The position numbers were made by a program, and so were the translations under genes. From positions 1 through 20,517 of the forward strand of contig DSAV01000085.1 of assembly GCA_011046295.1 (NCBI GenBank): a stretch of 20,517 nucleotides of DNA, in the 5' to 3' direction. Positions within the stretch are counted from its first letter, which is position 1. Each line of letters starts with the position of its first letter. The notes under the pieces were generated by a model. That model searched no databases. It had not been told where the DNA came from and saw only the letters and a program-made list of their open reading frames with translations. Origin of the DNA: Deltaproteobacteria bacterium (lineage in GTDB: Bacteria; Desulfobacterota; Syntrophia; Syntrophales; Smithellaceae). Shown piece by piece: positions 7,198 to 14,959 of the stretch.

Positions 7198-7722
7198 TTA
7201 CTCCTTTATAACATAAATATCAGGTAAAAAGCGGTACCGCTCACTATAATCCAGGCCATAACCAACTAAAAATCCGTCAGCGACGGAAAATCCCACGTAA
7301 TCAGCTTCAAATTCCACTTTTCTTCTCTTTCGCTTGTCCAGCAAGGTGCAGACCTTAAGAGAACGCGGATTTCTTTCCTCGAGCCAATGTACAAGATATT
7401 TCAGGGTTAAACCCGTATCCACGATATCTTCCACTATCAAAACATCTTGTCCCTTGATGGAAGTCTCTATGTCTTTTGTCATGACTACTTTTTCCGAACT
7501 TTCCGAGCCTGTGCCGTAACTAGCGCATCTGACAAAATCGACGCTGCAGGGAATGCTCATAGCCCGTATTAAGTCAGCCACGAAAATAAACGCTCCCTTC
7601 AGGATGCCGATGATGATTATTTCCTTGTCCGCATAATCCGCTGATATCTTATCAGCCAGTTCACCGACGCGTTTTTTGATTTCGATGTTTGAGTAGAGTA
7701 TCTCTTTTTGCCCATCTTCCAT
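7198..7722 (-). CDS. hpt: Hypoxanthine phosphoribosyltransferase
   Basis: Salvages hypoxanthine, and often guanine, with PRPP to give IMP or GMP in the cytoplasm. The 174-residue protein has the family motifs in order: GILKGAFIF (39-47), SYGTGSESS (68-76), the PRPP-binding loop VLIVEDIVDTGLTL (94-107), and ADYVGFSVADGFLVGYGLDY (140-159), where the base and Mg2+ bind. Length is normal. The start has only a modest purine-rich stretch (GAAGAGAT) upstream. It lies between the 10-Cys protein (69-base gap) and the zinc-ribbon gene (14 bases) and is probably transcribed from the purU promoter. It sits close to de novo purine genes, so both routes to IMP are encoded in this window. Confidence 0.95.
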   Translation of the reverse strand: MEDGQKEILYSNIEIKKRVGELADKISADYADKEIIIIGILKGAFIFVADLIRAMSIPCSVDFVRCASYGTGSESSEKVVMTKDIETSIKGQDVLIVEDIVDTGLTLKYLVHWLEERNPRSLKVCTLLDKRKRRKVEFEADYVGFSVADGFLVGYGLDYSERYRFLPDIYVIKE

Positions 7723-7791
7723 TGCGCTTCATCTCTTCGGAAATATTGGTGCTACAGAATAACCACTACGGCTCTTATCTGTCAATAAAAA

Positions 7792-8631
7792 TCACCTTCC
7801 GCCCGCGTATGTCCGCACAAATTTGTCGATATTTGCGGAAATCATCTCTTGGGCCAATTCAATTTCACGCTTATTCCTGAATACCGACGACAGGCTCAGA
7901 AATATCGCGTTATATTCCGATATATTTGTTCCCAGTTTTTCGTAATCAATATGGCTAATCATGTATTGTGAACCATCAAAATAATATTTACCCAGCCTGT
8001 TGGTGTCCGCTGAGCGGAAAGGCCAGTCAATTTTCCAGCCAAAATATTGCCGGGCAATGCGAACCAAAGTTTCGCTGGCGAAAGCTTCCGGCTTTAATTC
8101 CTCGCCTATCCTGTCCGCAAGTAATTTGAAATATGTTTTAACCAGATCTATATCGGTAATGCAAAGACCGTAAAGATACCAGTCATCAAGAATTCCGAGA
8201 AGAATTCTAACCTGGGAATCAGGGATGAAGTAATGGCTGGGACAAAGATGGCCGGCGCAAAGTTCACGGCCGTAAAAAGACACGTCTCGTAAATCACAGC
8301 CTTCATTGCGCTGTGGATGCAGAAGACATCCCACTTTTTTTTCTCGTTCATCCAAAAAGCCCAGATATTCACAGCAATAGATTCCTTCGTATCTTTTTGT
8401 TAAATCCTCGGAAGATTTTATTTCCGAGGCGTAACGTTCCACGTCCGCGGGCGTTTTCACCGTTTCGCGAAAGTATTTTGTGCGCCTGCGCAGCCTGGAT
8501 GTGAGCGAAGCGCGCGTGCTGTCCACGTAATTATAAAGGCCGCAGCAGGCACCGCATGATTTAACCTCATCCGGCTGGCACAAAACAATTAAATTGGAAT
8601 CCATGGACATTTTAAAAACCTTATTCGGCAT
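7792..8631 (-). CDS. Ten-cysteine protein with YkgJ-like cluster
   Basis: Function unknown. All ten cysteines lie in the first 130 of 279 residues: C18, C26, C29, C30 (SCGACCG), C86, C87, C102, C112, C125 and C130. The spacing CxxCC, then a GC...C pair (GCLLHPQRNEGC), resembles the YkgJ/UPF0153 cysteine cluster, thought to bind zinc or an Fe-S cluster. The C-terminal half (140-279) has no cysteine and no match I recognise. There is no signal peptide, so it is probably cytoplasmic. AGGG lies near the ATG at 8631; a second ATG seven codons later is also possible. It sits between purU (45 bases) and hpt (69 bases) in a likely operon, though no purine link is shown by sequence. Confidence 0.75.
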   Translation of the reverse strand: MPNKVFKMSMDSNLIVLCQPDEVKSCGACCGLYNYVDSTRASLTSRLRRRTKYFRETVKTPADVERYASEIKSSEDLTKRYEGIYCCEYLGFLDEREKKVGCLLHPQRNEGCDLRDVSFYGRELCAGHLCPSHYFIPDSQVRILLGILDDWYLYGLCITDIDLVKTYFKLLADRIGEELKPEAFASETLVRIARQYFGWKIDWPFRSADTNRLGKYYFDGSQYMISHIDYEKLGTNISEYNAIFLSLSSVFRNKREIELAQEMISANIDKFVRTYAGGR

Positions 8632-8676
8632 TCGACCCTATGAATAATCGGATGTCACGCCAAAAAAACGCTTTGC

Positions 8677-9533
8677 TTACTCAAAGACAATAGTTTTAGC
8701 TCCGCAGACGAGTATCTTATTTTCCAGGTGCAGACGTAACGCCCGCGCCAGAACTATCCTTTCCAGATCATTGCTTTTTATTTTAATGTCGGCAATCGCG
8801 TCACGGTGGCTTATCTTAATCACATCCTGAGCGATAATCGGACCCTCGTCTAGTTTTTCCGTAGCGTAATGCGCTGTCGCCCCGATTATTTTTACACCAC
8901 GGTCATACGCCTGCTGATAAGGGTTACCTCCGGCGAATGCCGGCAAAAAGGAATGATGAATATTGATGACCTTGCTGGGATAATGGCCTAAAAACTCGCC
9001 GGTAAGGATTTGCATGTACCGCGCCAGCACTACCAGGTCAATTTTGTGTTGCCGCAAAATTTCCAACTCCAGTTGTTCCTGTTTATCCTTGTTTTCCTGC
9101 GTTATGGGAAAATGATAAAAATTTATCCCGAACTGTTCGACATAGTCGCGCGCGTCAGGGTGATTGCTAATCACAACCTCTATTCGCGCCGGTATTTCTC
9201 CCATGATCTGTCGCAGAATTAAATCATGAAGGCAATGGAGATGCCGCGAAACAAAGATCGCGATGTTCGGAACGAAATCGGTAAAATACAATTTCCATTC
9301 CATATCCATTTTATCCGCCAGGGGTCTAAAGGCCTCTGGTATTTCTTCCCGGCCGAGCGAAAAACCATTCAACTCCCACTCAATCCGCATAAAAAATAAT
9401 TTTTCTTTTTTTGCCGTATACTGATCTGCGTGGATTATATTGCCATGGTTTGAAATATAAAATTGGAAATCTGGGCGACAATTCCTTTACTGTCCGGGCA
9501 GGATATAAGTAAGATTGCATTTACATCATCCAT
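8677..9533 (-). CDS. purU: Formyltetrahydrofolate deformylase, broken by a one-base frameshift
   Basis: PurU hydrolyses 10-formyl-tetrahydrofolate to formate and tetrahydrofolate. The catalytic domain (8677-9390) is intact, with Asn and His in VINIHHSFLP and Asp in KLDEGPII. The N-terminal ACT domain is in another frame: from an ATG at 9533 it reads MDDVNAILLISCPDSKGIVA and on to FIFQ, then hits a stop. Adding one base at the A run at 9451-9449 joins this to GNIIHADQYTAKKEKLFFMR and restores ~285 residues, the usual PurU length (E. coli 280). A good promoter (9571-9599) and a plausible ribosome site (AGAGTGA) precede 9533, while the internal ATG at 9390 has none. As written, the gene gives at best an ACT-less protein. 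Identity is certain; sequence error versus real mutation is not. Confidence 0.9.
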
Positions 9534-9570
9534 TTATCACTCTAAAACCCTATCTGGAAATTTCCGCGCA

Positions 9571-9599
9571 AATATAGAAGGATTGACGTTGCAGGTCAA
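9571..9599 (-). promoter_or_regulatory. Sigma-70 promoter of purU and downstream genes
   Basis: Minus strand: TTGACC (9599-9594), 17-base spacer, TATATT (9576-9571). Start of transcription near 9563, giving a leader of ~30 bases before the purU ATG at 9533. A perfect 10-base palindrome, GGAAATTTCC (9556-9565), overlaps the predicted start and could be an operator, but palindromes this short occur by chance. Confidence 0.65.
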
Positions 9600-9635
9600 G
9601 GATAAAAATGTTAGAAAGAAAAAAGCGCAACATTC

Positions 9636-10043
9636 GTGAAAAACGCATATTATATGAATTTAATTGAAGAAATACACTTGGATAACCGTTTGATACTATA
9701 CGTTTTTGATTTATCACATCCTATCTCCGAAGACACGGCAAAAGTAGAAATTCTTGTGAAAACCGAAACAAAGCTCAAAGCGGATTACTTTATCAGCCCT
9801 GAAGACTTCCGACAGGTAAAAAATATTTTCGGCGATAAAATATGCTATGAATATAAAAAAGAAAGGTCTTTTATTTCCATAGAGAATCAAGATATCATCC
9901 GGGATGAATTGATTGAAACATTTAAAAGTAATTCTTTGCGATACATTTCTTCTCCAAGCTTCCCTAAGAACCTGGCTTTATCCAAGCTTAGGGAAATTAA
10001 AAATAACCCTTACAAATACCTCAAAAGAGAACCCGCAACATGA
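9636..10043 (+). CDS. Small conserved-looking protein coupled to the radical SAM gene
   Basis: Family not recognised. Up to 135 residues, soluble, Lys/Glu-rich, no cysteine cluster or membrane segment. The N-terminal part (IEEIHLDNRLILYVFDLSHPI) looks like beta-strands, and the C-terminal part (LSKLREIKNNPYKYL) looks helical. The start is unsure: GTG at 9636 and ATG at 9654 both lack a ribosome site, while AAGGA is ideally placed for an ATG at 9608 in another frame. That frame gives 19 codons (MLERKKRNIREKRILYEFN) before a stop at 9665. If one T near 9663-9664 is extra, the two join into one protein. The stop overlaps the next ATG (ATGA at 10040-10043), so it is translated together with the radical SAM protein and may work with it. 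Confidence 0.65.
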   Translation: MKNAYYMNLIEEIHLDNRLILYVFDLSHPISEDTAKVEILVKTETKLKADYFISPEDFRQVKNIFGDKICYEYKKERSFISIENQDIIRDELIETFKSNSLRYISSPSFPKNLALSKLREIKNNPYKYLKREPAT

Positions 10044-12517
10044 CCGTCTGCGAATTTGACGCACTGCTTCCTTCCGTCGAAAAACCAAGCCGCTATATAG
10101 GCGCAGAAGTAAATACCGCGCGACGCGGGAAAAGCGAAGTTACTTTTTTGCTTTCCTTCCCCGATACGTATGAAGTCGGCATGTCTCATCTTGGTTTGCA
10201 GATTCTATATTCTATTCTAAACAATATCTCTTTTGTCAGCGCTGAAAGATGTTTTGCTCCCTGGCCGGACAGGGAACAACAACTGCGCCGCCAAAAAATA
10301 CCTCTTACTTCTTTGGAAACACAAACACCGATTGGTGATTTTGACCTTATCGGCTTTTCTCTTCAGTATGAACTTTCCTATACTAACGTATTGAATATGC
10401 TGGATTTGGGTAAAATACCGATTAGGCGCCAGTACCGCAAAGACGAGCATCCTCTGATAATTGCCGGAGGGCCTTGCTGTTTCAATCCGTCTCCCCTTGC
10501 TGATTTTTTCGACGCTTTCGTAATCGGCGAAGGCGAAGAAGTTGTTTCGGACATTGTTTCAGCCATACGTGAAAGCAAGAAACAAAGATCATCCCGCGCT
10601 AATTGCCTGGAGCTTATCGCGCAAATATCAGGAGTTTACGTGCCGGCGCTGCATGATAAAAAAAAGATTATCACAAAAAGAATCGTTTCCGATCTTAACC
10701 TCTGGCAACACCCGGAAAAACCACTTGTCCCCGTAATGCAGACCATTCATGACCGCATCGTCCTGGAAATCGCCCGCGGCTGCACTCGCGGCTGCCGGTT
10801 TTGCCAGGCGGGAATGATCTGGCGCCCCTATCGCGAAAGAAACACTTCATTGCTGATGGAAATGGCGGAAAAATACCTGAACGCCACGGGACATGACGAA
10901 ATATCACTTCTTTCACTGAGCTCCGGCGATTACACTTGCATTGAAGCGCTGATAAAAAATTTAATGGACAGATACTTCGCCCGCAGAGTCGCTCTTGCCT
11001 TACCTTCCCTGCGCGTGGAATCATTGACCAGTACACTGATTGATGAAATCAAGCGAATCCGTAAAACCAGCTTTACTCTGGCGCCGGAGGCAGGCACGGA
11101 AAAAATGCGCCAGATAATAAACAAAGGGAACACATCACAGGAATTAATAGCCACCGTCGACAGGGTATTCAGCGCGGGCTGGAAATCAATTAAACTTTAT
11201 TACATGCTCGGTTTGCCACACGAACAACAGGAAGATATTGAAGGGATTGTTGCTTTGAGTCATGAGGCGATGCGCGCCGCCGGAAAGCGCGGGCAGATAA
11301 CCATCAGCCTGTCGACTTTTGTTCCCAAGCCGCACACGCCTTTTCAATGGGAAGAACAGATTTCGCTGGAAGAGACTTACAACCGTCAGAATTATATCCG
11401 CAAACAAATTAAAAACCGCCGCCTCAGCCTCAAATGGCATGACGCGCGCATGAGCTTTCTGGAAGGAATATTTTCGCGCGGAGACGAGAGTTTGGGAAAA
11501 CTTCTGGAAGCCGCCTTTCATAAAGGCTGCCGGTTTGACGGATGGAGTGACAAGCTGCGCTTTGACCTGTGGCAGGAAGCAATAGAAGGGACGTCAATCA
11601 ATCCCCGCGATTATTTGGGCGCGCGTAATAGAGAAGAGGCGCTGCCCTGGGACAATATCGACTGCCATCTGAGCCGTGAATTTCTCTGGGAGGAAAAACA
11701 AAAGGCGCAAGAGGCGCTTCCGACTCCGGATTGCAGATTTTCATCGTGCCAGTTGTGCGGTGTCTGCGACTTTTCCGCCGTTAAAAATATCTTCGCTCAG
11801 CCACCGGAAAACAAGGTAGGCGCATCATCCGGACAAATCCCTGCCGCGCAGGATGCGAGCCAGAAAATTTACCGTTTCGAATTCAGCAAACTGGCAAACG
11901 CGCGGTTTTTTTCCCATCTGGAAATATCATCAGCCTTGACCCGCGCCCTCCGCCGCAGCAATCTGTCGATAATTTACTCCTCGGGATACCACCCACACCC
12001 GAAAATTTCGTTTGCCGGCGCCACTGCGGTCGGCATGGAAAGTCATAAAGAATTTATGGATGTCAAGGCGCAACAATACGGAAATGATTTAACCGCCCTG
12101 CAAAAAGAAATCAATGGCGCTTTGCCTCAAGGTTTGCAAATAAACGGCATCCGAATGCTTTCCTTCGCCGAAAAAACCCTGTCGCAAGCTCTTTACGGAT
12201 TCAATTACATGATAATGCTGCCGCCGGACATCGATGTTGATAAGTTGCGTATAATCGAAAACAATATAAATAATTTTATGGCTTTAGCATCATTTAATAT
12301 TTCCCGCACATCAAAAGGCAAAACCGTAATAAAAGATATCCGTCCTTCTGTAGAATCATTGAAGCTTGACACAGCGGGAAAAAGCATTGAATGCACGGTG
12401 CGGCATTCACAGACAGGTTCGGCAAGGCCACTGGATATTATCGTTCACGTAGCGGGATTTGGCGAAGACGAAGCCAGACAAATACAGATAATAAAAGCCG
12501 GCACTATACTTGTTTGA
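10040..12517 (+). CDS. TIGR03960-type radical SAM protein fused to DUF2344
   Basis: Reaction unknown; probably a radical SAM enzyme acting on RNA or protein. The 825 residues contain an N-terminal B12-binding-like Rossmann region (~35-175, with SFPDTYEVGMSHLGLQIL and IAGGPCCFNPSPLADFFD). The radical SAM core follows, with its CX3CX2C cluster (C248, C252, C255 in ARGCTRGCRFCQAGMIWRP). A second tight cluster, C565-x4-C570-x2-C573-x2-C576, lies near 565-576. A DUF2344/TIGR03936 domain fills ~610-825 (YRFEFSKLANARFFSHLEIS, SSGYHPHPKISFA). In many genomes the two domains are encoded together or side by side, often next to rng and rplU-rpmA-obgE; here rplU lies 1.8 kb on, beyond mltB and a flavodoxin, and no rng is seen. 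True cobalamin binding is not shown. Confidence 0.9.
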   Translation: MTVCEFDALLPSVEKPSRYIGAEVNTARRGKSEVTFLLSFPDTYEVGMSHLGLQILYSILNNISFVSAERCFAPWPDREQQLRRQKIPLTSLETQTPIGDFDLIGFSLQYELSYTNVLNMLDLGKIPIRRQYRKDEHPLIIAGGPCCFNPSPLADFFDAFVIGEGEEVVSDIVSAIRESKKQRSSRANCLELIAQISGVYVPALHDKKKIITKRIVSDLNLWQHPEKPLVPVMQTIHDRIVLEIARGCTRGCRFCQAGMIWRPYRERNTSLLMEMAEKYLNATGHDEISLLSLSSGDYTCIEALIKNLMDRYFARRVALALPSLRVESLTSTLIDEIKRIRKTSFTLAPEAGTEKMRQIINKGNTSQELIATVDRVFSAGWKSIKLYYMLGLPHEQQEDIEGIVALSHEAMRAAGKRGQITISLSTFVPKPHTPFQWEEQISLEETYNRQNYIRKQIKNRRLSLKWHDARMSFLEGIFSRGDESLGKLLEAAFHKGCRFDGWSDKLRFDLWQEAIEGTSINPRDYLGARNREEALPWDNIDCHLSREFLWEEKQKAQEALPTPDCRFSSCQLCGVCDFSAVKNIFAQPPENKVGASSGQIPAAQDASQKIYRFEFSKLANARFFSHLEISSALTRALRRSNLSIIYSSGYHPHPKISFAGATAVGMESHKEFMDVKAQQYGNDLTALQKEINGALPQGLQINGIRMLSFAEKTLSQALYGFNYMIMLPPDIDVDKLRIIENNINNFMALASFNISRTSKGKTVIKDIRPSVESLKLDTAGKSIECTVRHSQTGSARPLDIIVHVAGFGEDEARQIQIIKAGTILV

Positions 12518-12569
12518 AATTATAAGAATTTCGGAACAACCAAAAAGTAGCGGCACCTATATAATAATT

Positions 12570-13484
12570 CTAAAAATCAGAGTCCGGCAAAAAGTCCTGT
12601 ACTGCCAATTCTTTTCCTTTGCCTAGTTCCTCATAGAGCATCATTATTGTATTTACATAAATTTCGCTGCGGTTATAACGAAAAATGGCCCTGCGCTTTT
12701 TTTCGACGGACGCGTTTTCCGACCACCCGGAACTTTTCAGATAATGCGCCATGCTGGCTTTCGCGTCTTTCATGTTAAAGGGACTGGCGATACCGTCGCC
12801 GTCACCGTCAACTCCGTAGCTTCGGAAAGTTGAAGGAATAAATTGCGCCGGTCCCATTGCCCCGGCAAATGACCCTCTGATATCCAACGGATCTATTCCA
12901 AGATCATTGGCGATATGGGCCAGGTGGTAGAGTTCTCCCAGCGCCCACGTCGCCCTTCTTTGGGCTCTTTTAATGGTAGATTCATCAGTGAGCAGCGGAT
13001 ACTTTTCGGCATATAATTCCTGTACCCATTGAAAATAATCCGGATCAAGCAAAAATACCTGATTTGTATATGCAGTAACAACGTTGTACGGCATAGGATA
13101 GGTTCCCAGTCTTGATTCCACAATCAGAATTGCCGTGATTATTTGCGGTGAAGTGCCGAATTGTTTCTCTATCTTGAATAAAAATTCCCCATGTTGCCGC
13201 ATGAAAGCTCTGCCGCTGTCAATGTGTCTCGGATCTATTCGCATGACAGAAGGACGTTCCTCCGACCCTCTGGGACTGGAATGAAAAAGATTTTGAATTA
13301 CGATGTCCGGACGGAGAGTAACCCTGGAATCATAGACCATATTTTGCGCCATAGATAAATCCAGGCCTTTTTCCACAAGGCGCTGCGCAATAAATACGCG
13401 GGAAAAGTCTTCCCACGAAGCTGATGGCGCCGCCGGCAACATAAAAACAATCAGAATCAAAATGTTAATTGCAATTTTTTTCAT
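12570..13484 (-). CDS. mltB: Periplasmic lytic murein transglycosylase B
   Basis: Cleaves the MurNAc-GlcNAc bond of peptidoglycan with formation of 1,6-anhydroMurNAc. The 304-residue protein begins with a signal peptide (MKKIAINILILIVFMLPAAP, with a probable SPase I site near SAS at 21-23) and no lipobox cysteine, so it is likely soluble in the periplasm, unlike the E. coli MltB lipoprotein. The family-103 domain follows, with the catalytic Glu at E123 in VESRLGTYP, then GELYHLAHIANDLGID, AGAMGPAQFIPSTF and GDGIASPFNMKDA. AGGA lies seven bases before the ATG. It faces the radical SAM gene (52-base gap) and has its own promoter at 13528-13556. Confidence 0.94.
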   Translation of the reverse strand: MKKIAINILILIVFMLPAAPSASWEDFSRVFIAQRLVEKGLDLSMAQNMVYDSRVTLRPDIVIQNLFHSSPRGSEERPSVMRIDPRHIDSGRAFMRQHGEFLFKIEKQFGTSPQIITAILIVESRLGTYPMPYNVVTAYTNQVFLLDPDYFQWVQELYAEKYPLLTDESTIKRAQRRATWALGELYHLAHIANDLGIDPLDIRGSFAGAMGPAQFIPSTFRSYGVDGDGDGIASPFNMKDAKASMAHYLKSSGWSENASVEKKRRAIFRYNRSEIYVNTIMMLYEELGKGKELAVQDFLPDSDF

Positions 13485-13527
13485 TCGCTAATCCTGTTTC
13501 AGATAATTCAGCATAAACTGTTGCTTT

Positions 13528-13556
13528 ATTCTACACTTTCCCCTCTTAATGCGCAA
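13528..13556 (-). promoter_or_regulatory. Sigma-70 promoter of mltB
   Basis: Minus strand: TTGCGC (13556-13551), 17-base spacer, TAGAAT (13533-13528), giving a leader of ~35-40 bases before the mltB ATG. The -10 has one mismatch and the -35 two. Confidence 0.5.
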
Positions 13557-13577
13557 GGTTATTCGTCCGTTTTTTTG

Positions 13578-13607
13578 TTGCGGCGATTAATTCATGCTAT
13601 ATATAAT
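13578..13607 (+). promoter_or_regulatory. Probable promoter of the flavodoxin gene
   Basis: TTGCGG (13578-13583), 18-base spacer, perfect TATAAT (13602-13607). It is divergent from the mltB promoter and leaves a ~70-base leader before the ATG at 13687. Confidence 0.5.
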
Positions 13608-13686
13608 CTTGTTGACTGCTGAGATTTCTTGCAAATAAAAAAGAAATCTTGTATGAATCGATGCAACTTCTACGGAGGAAAAAAAT

Positions 13687-14180
13687 ATGAAGGCTTTGGT
13701 CACTATTATTCAGAAACCGGCAACACGGAAAAACTCGCCCGCGCGATTTATGATTATATTGATTTCGACAAGGACTTGAAACCGGTTCAGGATGTCGATA
13801 ATCCCGCCGGATATGATATAATTTTTTACGGTTTTCCCGTTCACGCGCACAGTGTTCCGTCCAAGGCCGTGGATTTAATCAAACAGCTCCCCGAAGGGCA
13901 GAATGTCGCTTTTTTTTCGACGCATGGATCTTTGCGCGGCGGCCAACTTCCCAAACAGGCTTTCGAACACGCTATAAGCCTGGCCACAAAAGCTAAAATA
14001 TTAGGTCATTTCGGCAGCCGCGGGCAGGTCAATCAAAAAGTTATTGAAGCGCTGCTAAAAAGCCCCGAACACAAGGCATGGGGCGAAGAAGCTCAAAGCG
14101 CCCTTGGGCATCCTGATGAGCACGATTTAGCCGATGCCAAAACATTTGCTGCGGAAATAATTGCCAAAGCAAGAAGATAA
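13687..14180 (+). CDS. Flavodoxin-family protein, frameshifted near codon 6
   Basis: A one-domain FMN-binding electron carrier of ~164 residues, probably cytoplasmic. The real start is ATG 13687 with a strong TACGGAGG nine bases upstream. It reads MKALVT, then goes out of frame. One extra base near 13702-13704 restores MKALVTYYSETGNTEKLARA, a typical flavodoxin start with the phosphate-binding SETGNT loop. The rest, in the other frame, continues with FYGFPVHAHSVPSKA and FFSTHGSLRGGQ, which fits the family. A longer open frame from ~13629 is spurious: it translates the ribosome site itself. It lies between the divergent mltB and rplU. Redox partner unknown. As written, the gene is disrupted; whether this is an error or a true mutation cannot be told here. 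Confidence 0.82.
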
Positions 14181-14239
14181 AATAAAATCATCTTTTTGGG
14201 CTGTCTGCGGCAGCGCGTCATCCGGGCATTTAAATCTTG

Positions 14240-14268
14240 TTGACAAATGAATTCAAATTGTCTATAAG
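14240..14268 (+). promoter_or_regulatory. Strong sigma-70 promoter of rplU-rpmA
   Basis: TTGACA (14240-14245), exactly 17 bases, TATAAG (14263-14268): one mismatch to full consensus. Transcription would start near 14275, leaving a short leader of ~27 bases before the rplU ATG. Confidence 0.85.
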
Positions 14269-14301
14269 CTGCAATCTTAATTTAGGGCAAGGATATAGGT
14301 A

Positions 14302-14613
14302 ATGTACGCAGTTATAAAAACAGGCTCCAAACAGCACAGAGTCAGCGAAGGAGAGGTTTTGGCTGTTGAAAAGCTCGACGGCGAAAAAGGAACCGAAGTG
14401 GTTTTTGAAGAAGTCTTAATGGTATCCGCAGATAATGATGTAAAAATAGGAAAGCCTTATGTGTCTGGCGCCAAAGTTTTTGGCGAAATTCTCGAACAAG
14501 GAAAAGGCCAGAAAATCAAAGTCTTTAGAATGAAACGCCGTAAGGGCTTTCGCAAAAAAACCGGTCATCGCCAGGAATTAACGACTATGAAAATAACGAA
14601 AATTGCGGTATAA
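14302..14613 (+). CDS. rplU: 50S ribosomal protein L21
   Basis: Binds 23S rRNA in the large subunit. The 103-residue protein is full length and typical: MYAVIKTGSKQHRVSEGEVL at the N-terminus, the GKPYV region near 50-55, and the basic KIKVFRMKRRKGFRKKTGHRQ stretch towards the C-terminus that contacts rRNA. AAGGATATAGGTA lies before the ATG. It is the first gene of rplU-rpmA, 21 bases ahead of rpmA, with a near-consensus promoter. Confidence 0.97.
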   Translation: MYAVIKTGSKQHRVSEGEVLAVEKLDGEKGTEVVFEEVLMVSADNDVKIGKPYVSGAKVFGEILEQGKGQKIKVFRMKRRKGFRKKTGHRQELTTMKITKIAV

Positions 14614-14634
14614 AGATATAATTCGGAGGAAGTA

Positions 14635-14889
14635 ATGGCACATAAAAAAGGTCAGGGAAGCTCCCGTAACGGCAGAGACAGTAATTCTCAACGTCGCGGC
14701 GTGAAAGCGTTTGGCGGTCAGAATATCAGTGCCGGTTCGATTATCGTGCGCCAGGTTGGTACTAAAATCCATCCGGGAAATAACGTGGGCATGGGCAAAG
14801 ATTTCACTATTTTTTCCCTGATTAACGGCGTAGTGAAATTTGAAAGGCTCGATAAAACGAGAAAAAAGGTAAGCGTTTACGCAGCATAA
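14635..14889 (+). CDS. rpmA: 50S ribosomal protein L27
   Basis: Sits in the large subunit with its N-terminus reaching the peptidyl-transferase centre. The 84-residue protein starts MAHKKGQGSSRNGRDSNSQR with no N-terminal extension, so it is the standard form and not the Firmicutes type that needs Prp cleavage. GGAGG lies five to six bases before the ATG. It is co-transcribed with rplU and followed 25 bases later by a terminator, ahead of obgE. Confidence 0.97.
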   Translation: MAHKKGQGSSRNGRDSNSQRRGVKAFGGQNISAGSIIVRQVGTKIHPGNNVGMGKDFTIFSLINGVVKFERLDKTRKKVSVYAA

Positions 14890-14914
14890 ATTTCTGCATA
14901 ATACTTTTTGATTT

Positions 14915-14943
14915 AAAGGCGCTTTCCTACAAAGCGCCTTTTT
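14915..14943 (+). terminator. Intrinsic terminator after rpmA
   Basis: A perfect 11-base stem, AAAGGCGCTTT (14915-14925) and AAAGCGCCTTT (14931-14941), around CCTAC, followed by TT. It ends the ribosomal-protein transcript but lies only 16 bases before the obgE ATG. The T-tract is short, so some read-through into obgE-proB is likely unless these have another promoter; I saw none between. Confidence 0.85.
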
Positions 14944-14959
14944 AGTTTGTGAAACACCC

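Noticed and set aside
6629..7216. Hydrophobic plus-strand open frames antisense to the zinc-ribbon gene
   Set aside because: The Phe/Ser-rich runs are the reverse reading of the Lys/Glu-rich linker; the zinc finger and membrane helix on the minus strand are convincing.
12516..12532. GAAATT-AATTTC hairpin as a terminator after the radical SAM gene
   Set aside because: Only six A/T-rich pairs and no T-run follow; too weak to call.
13629..13686. N-terminal extension of the flavodoxin from 13629
   Set aside because: It translates a strong ribosome site and has no family likeness; the ATG at 13687 fits the family after one base is added.
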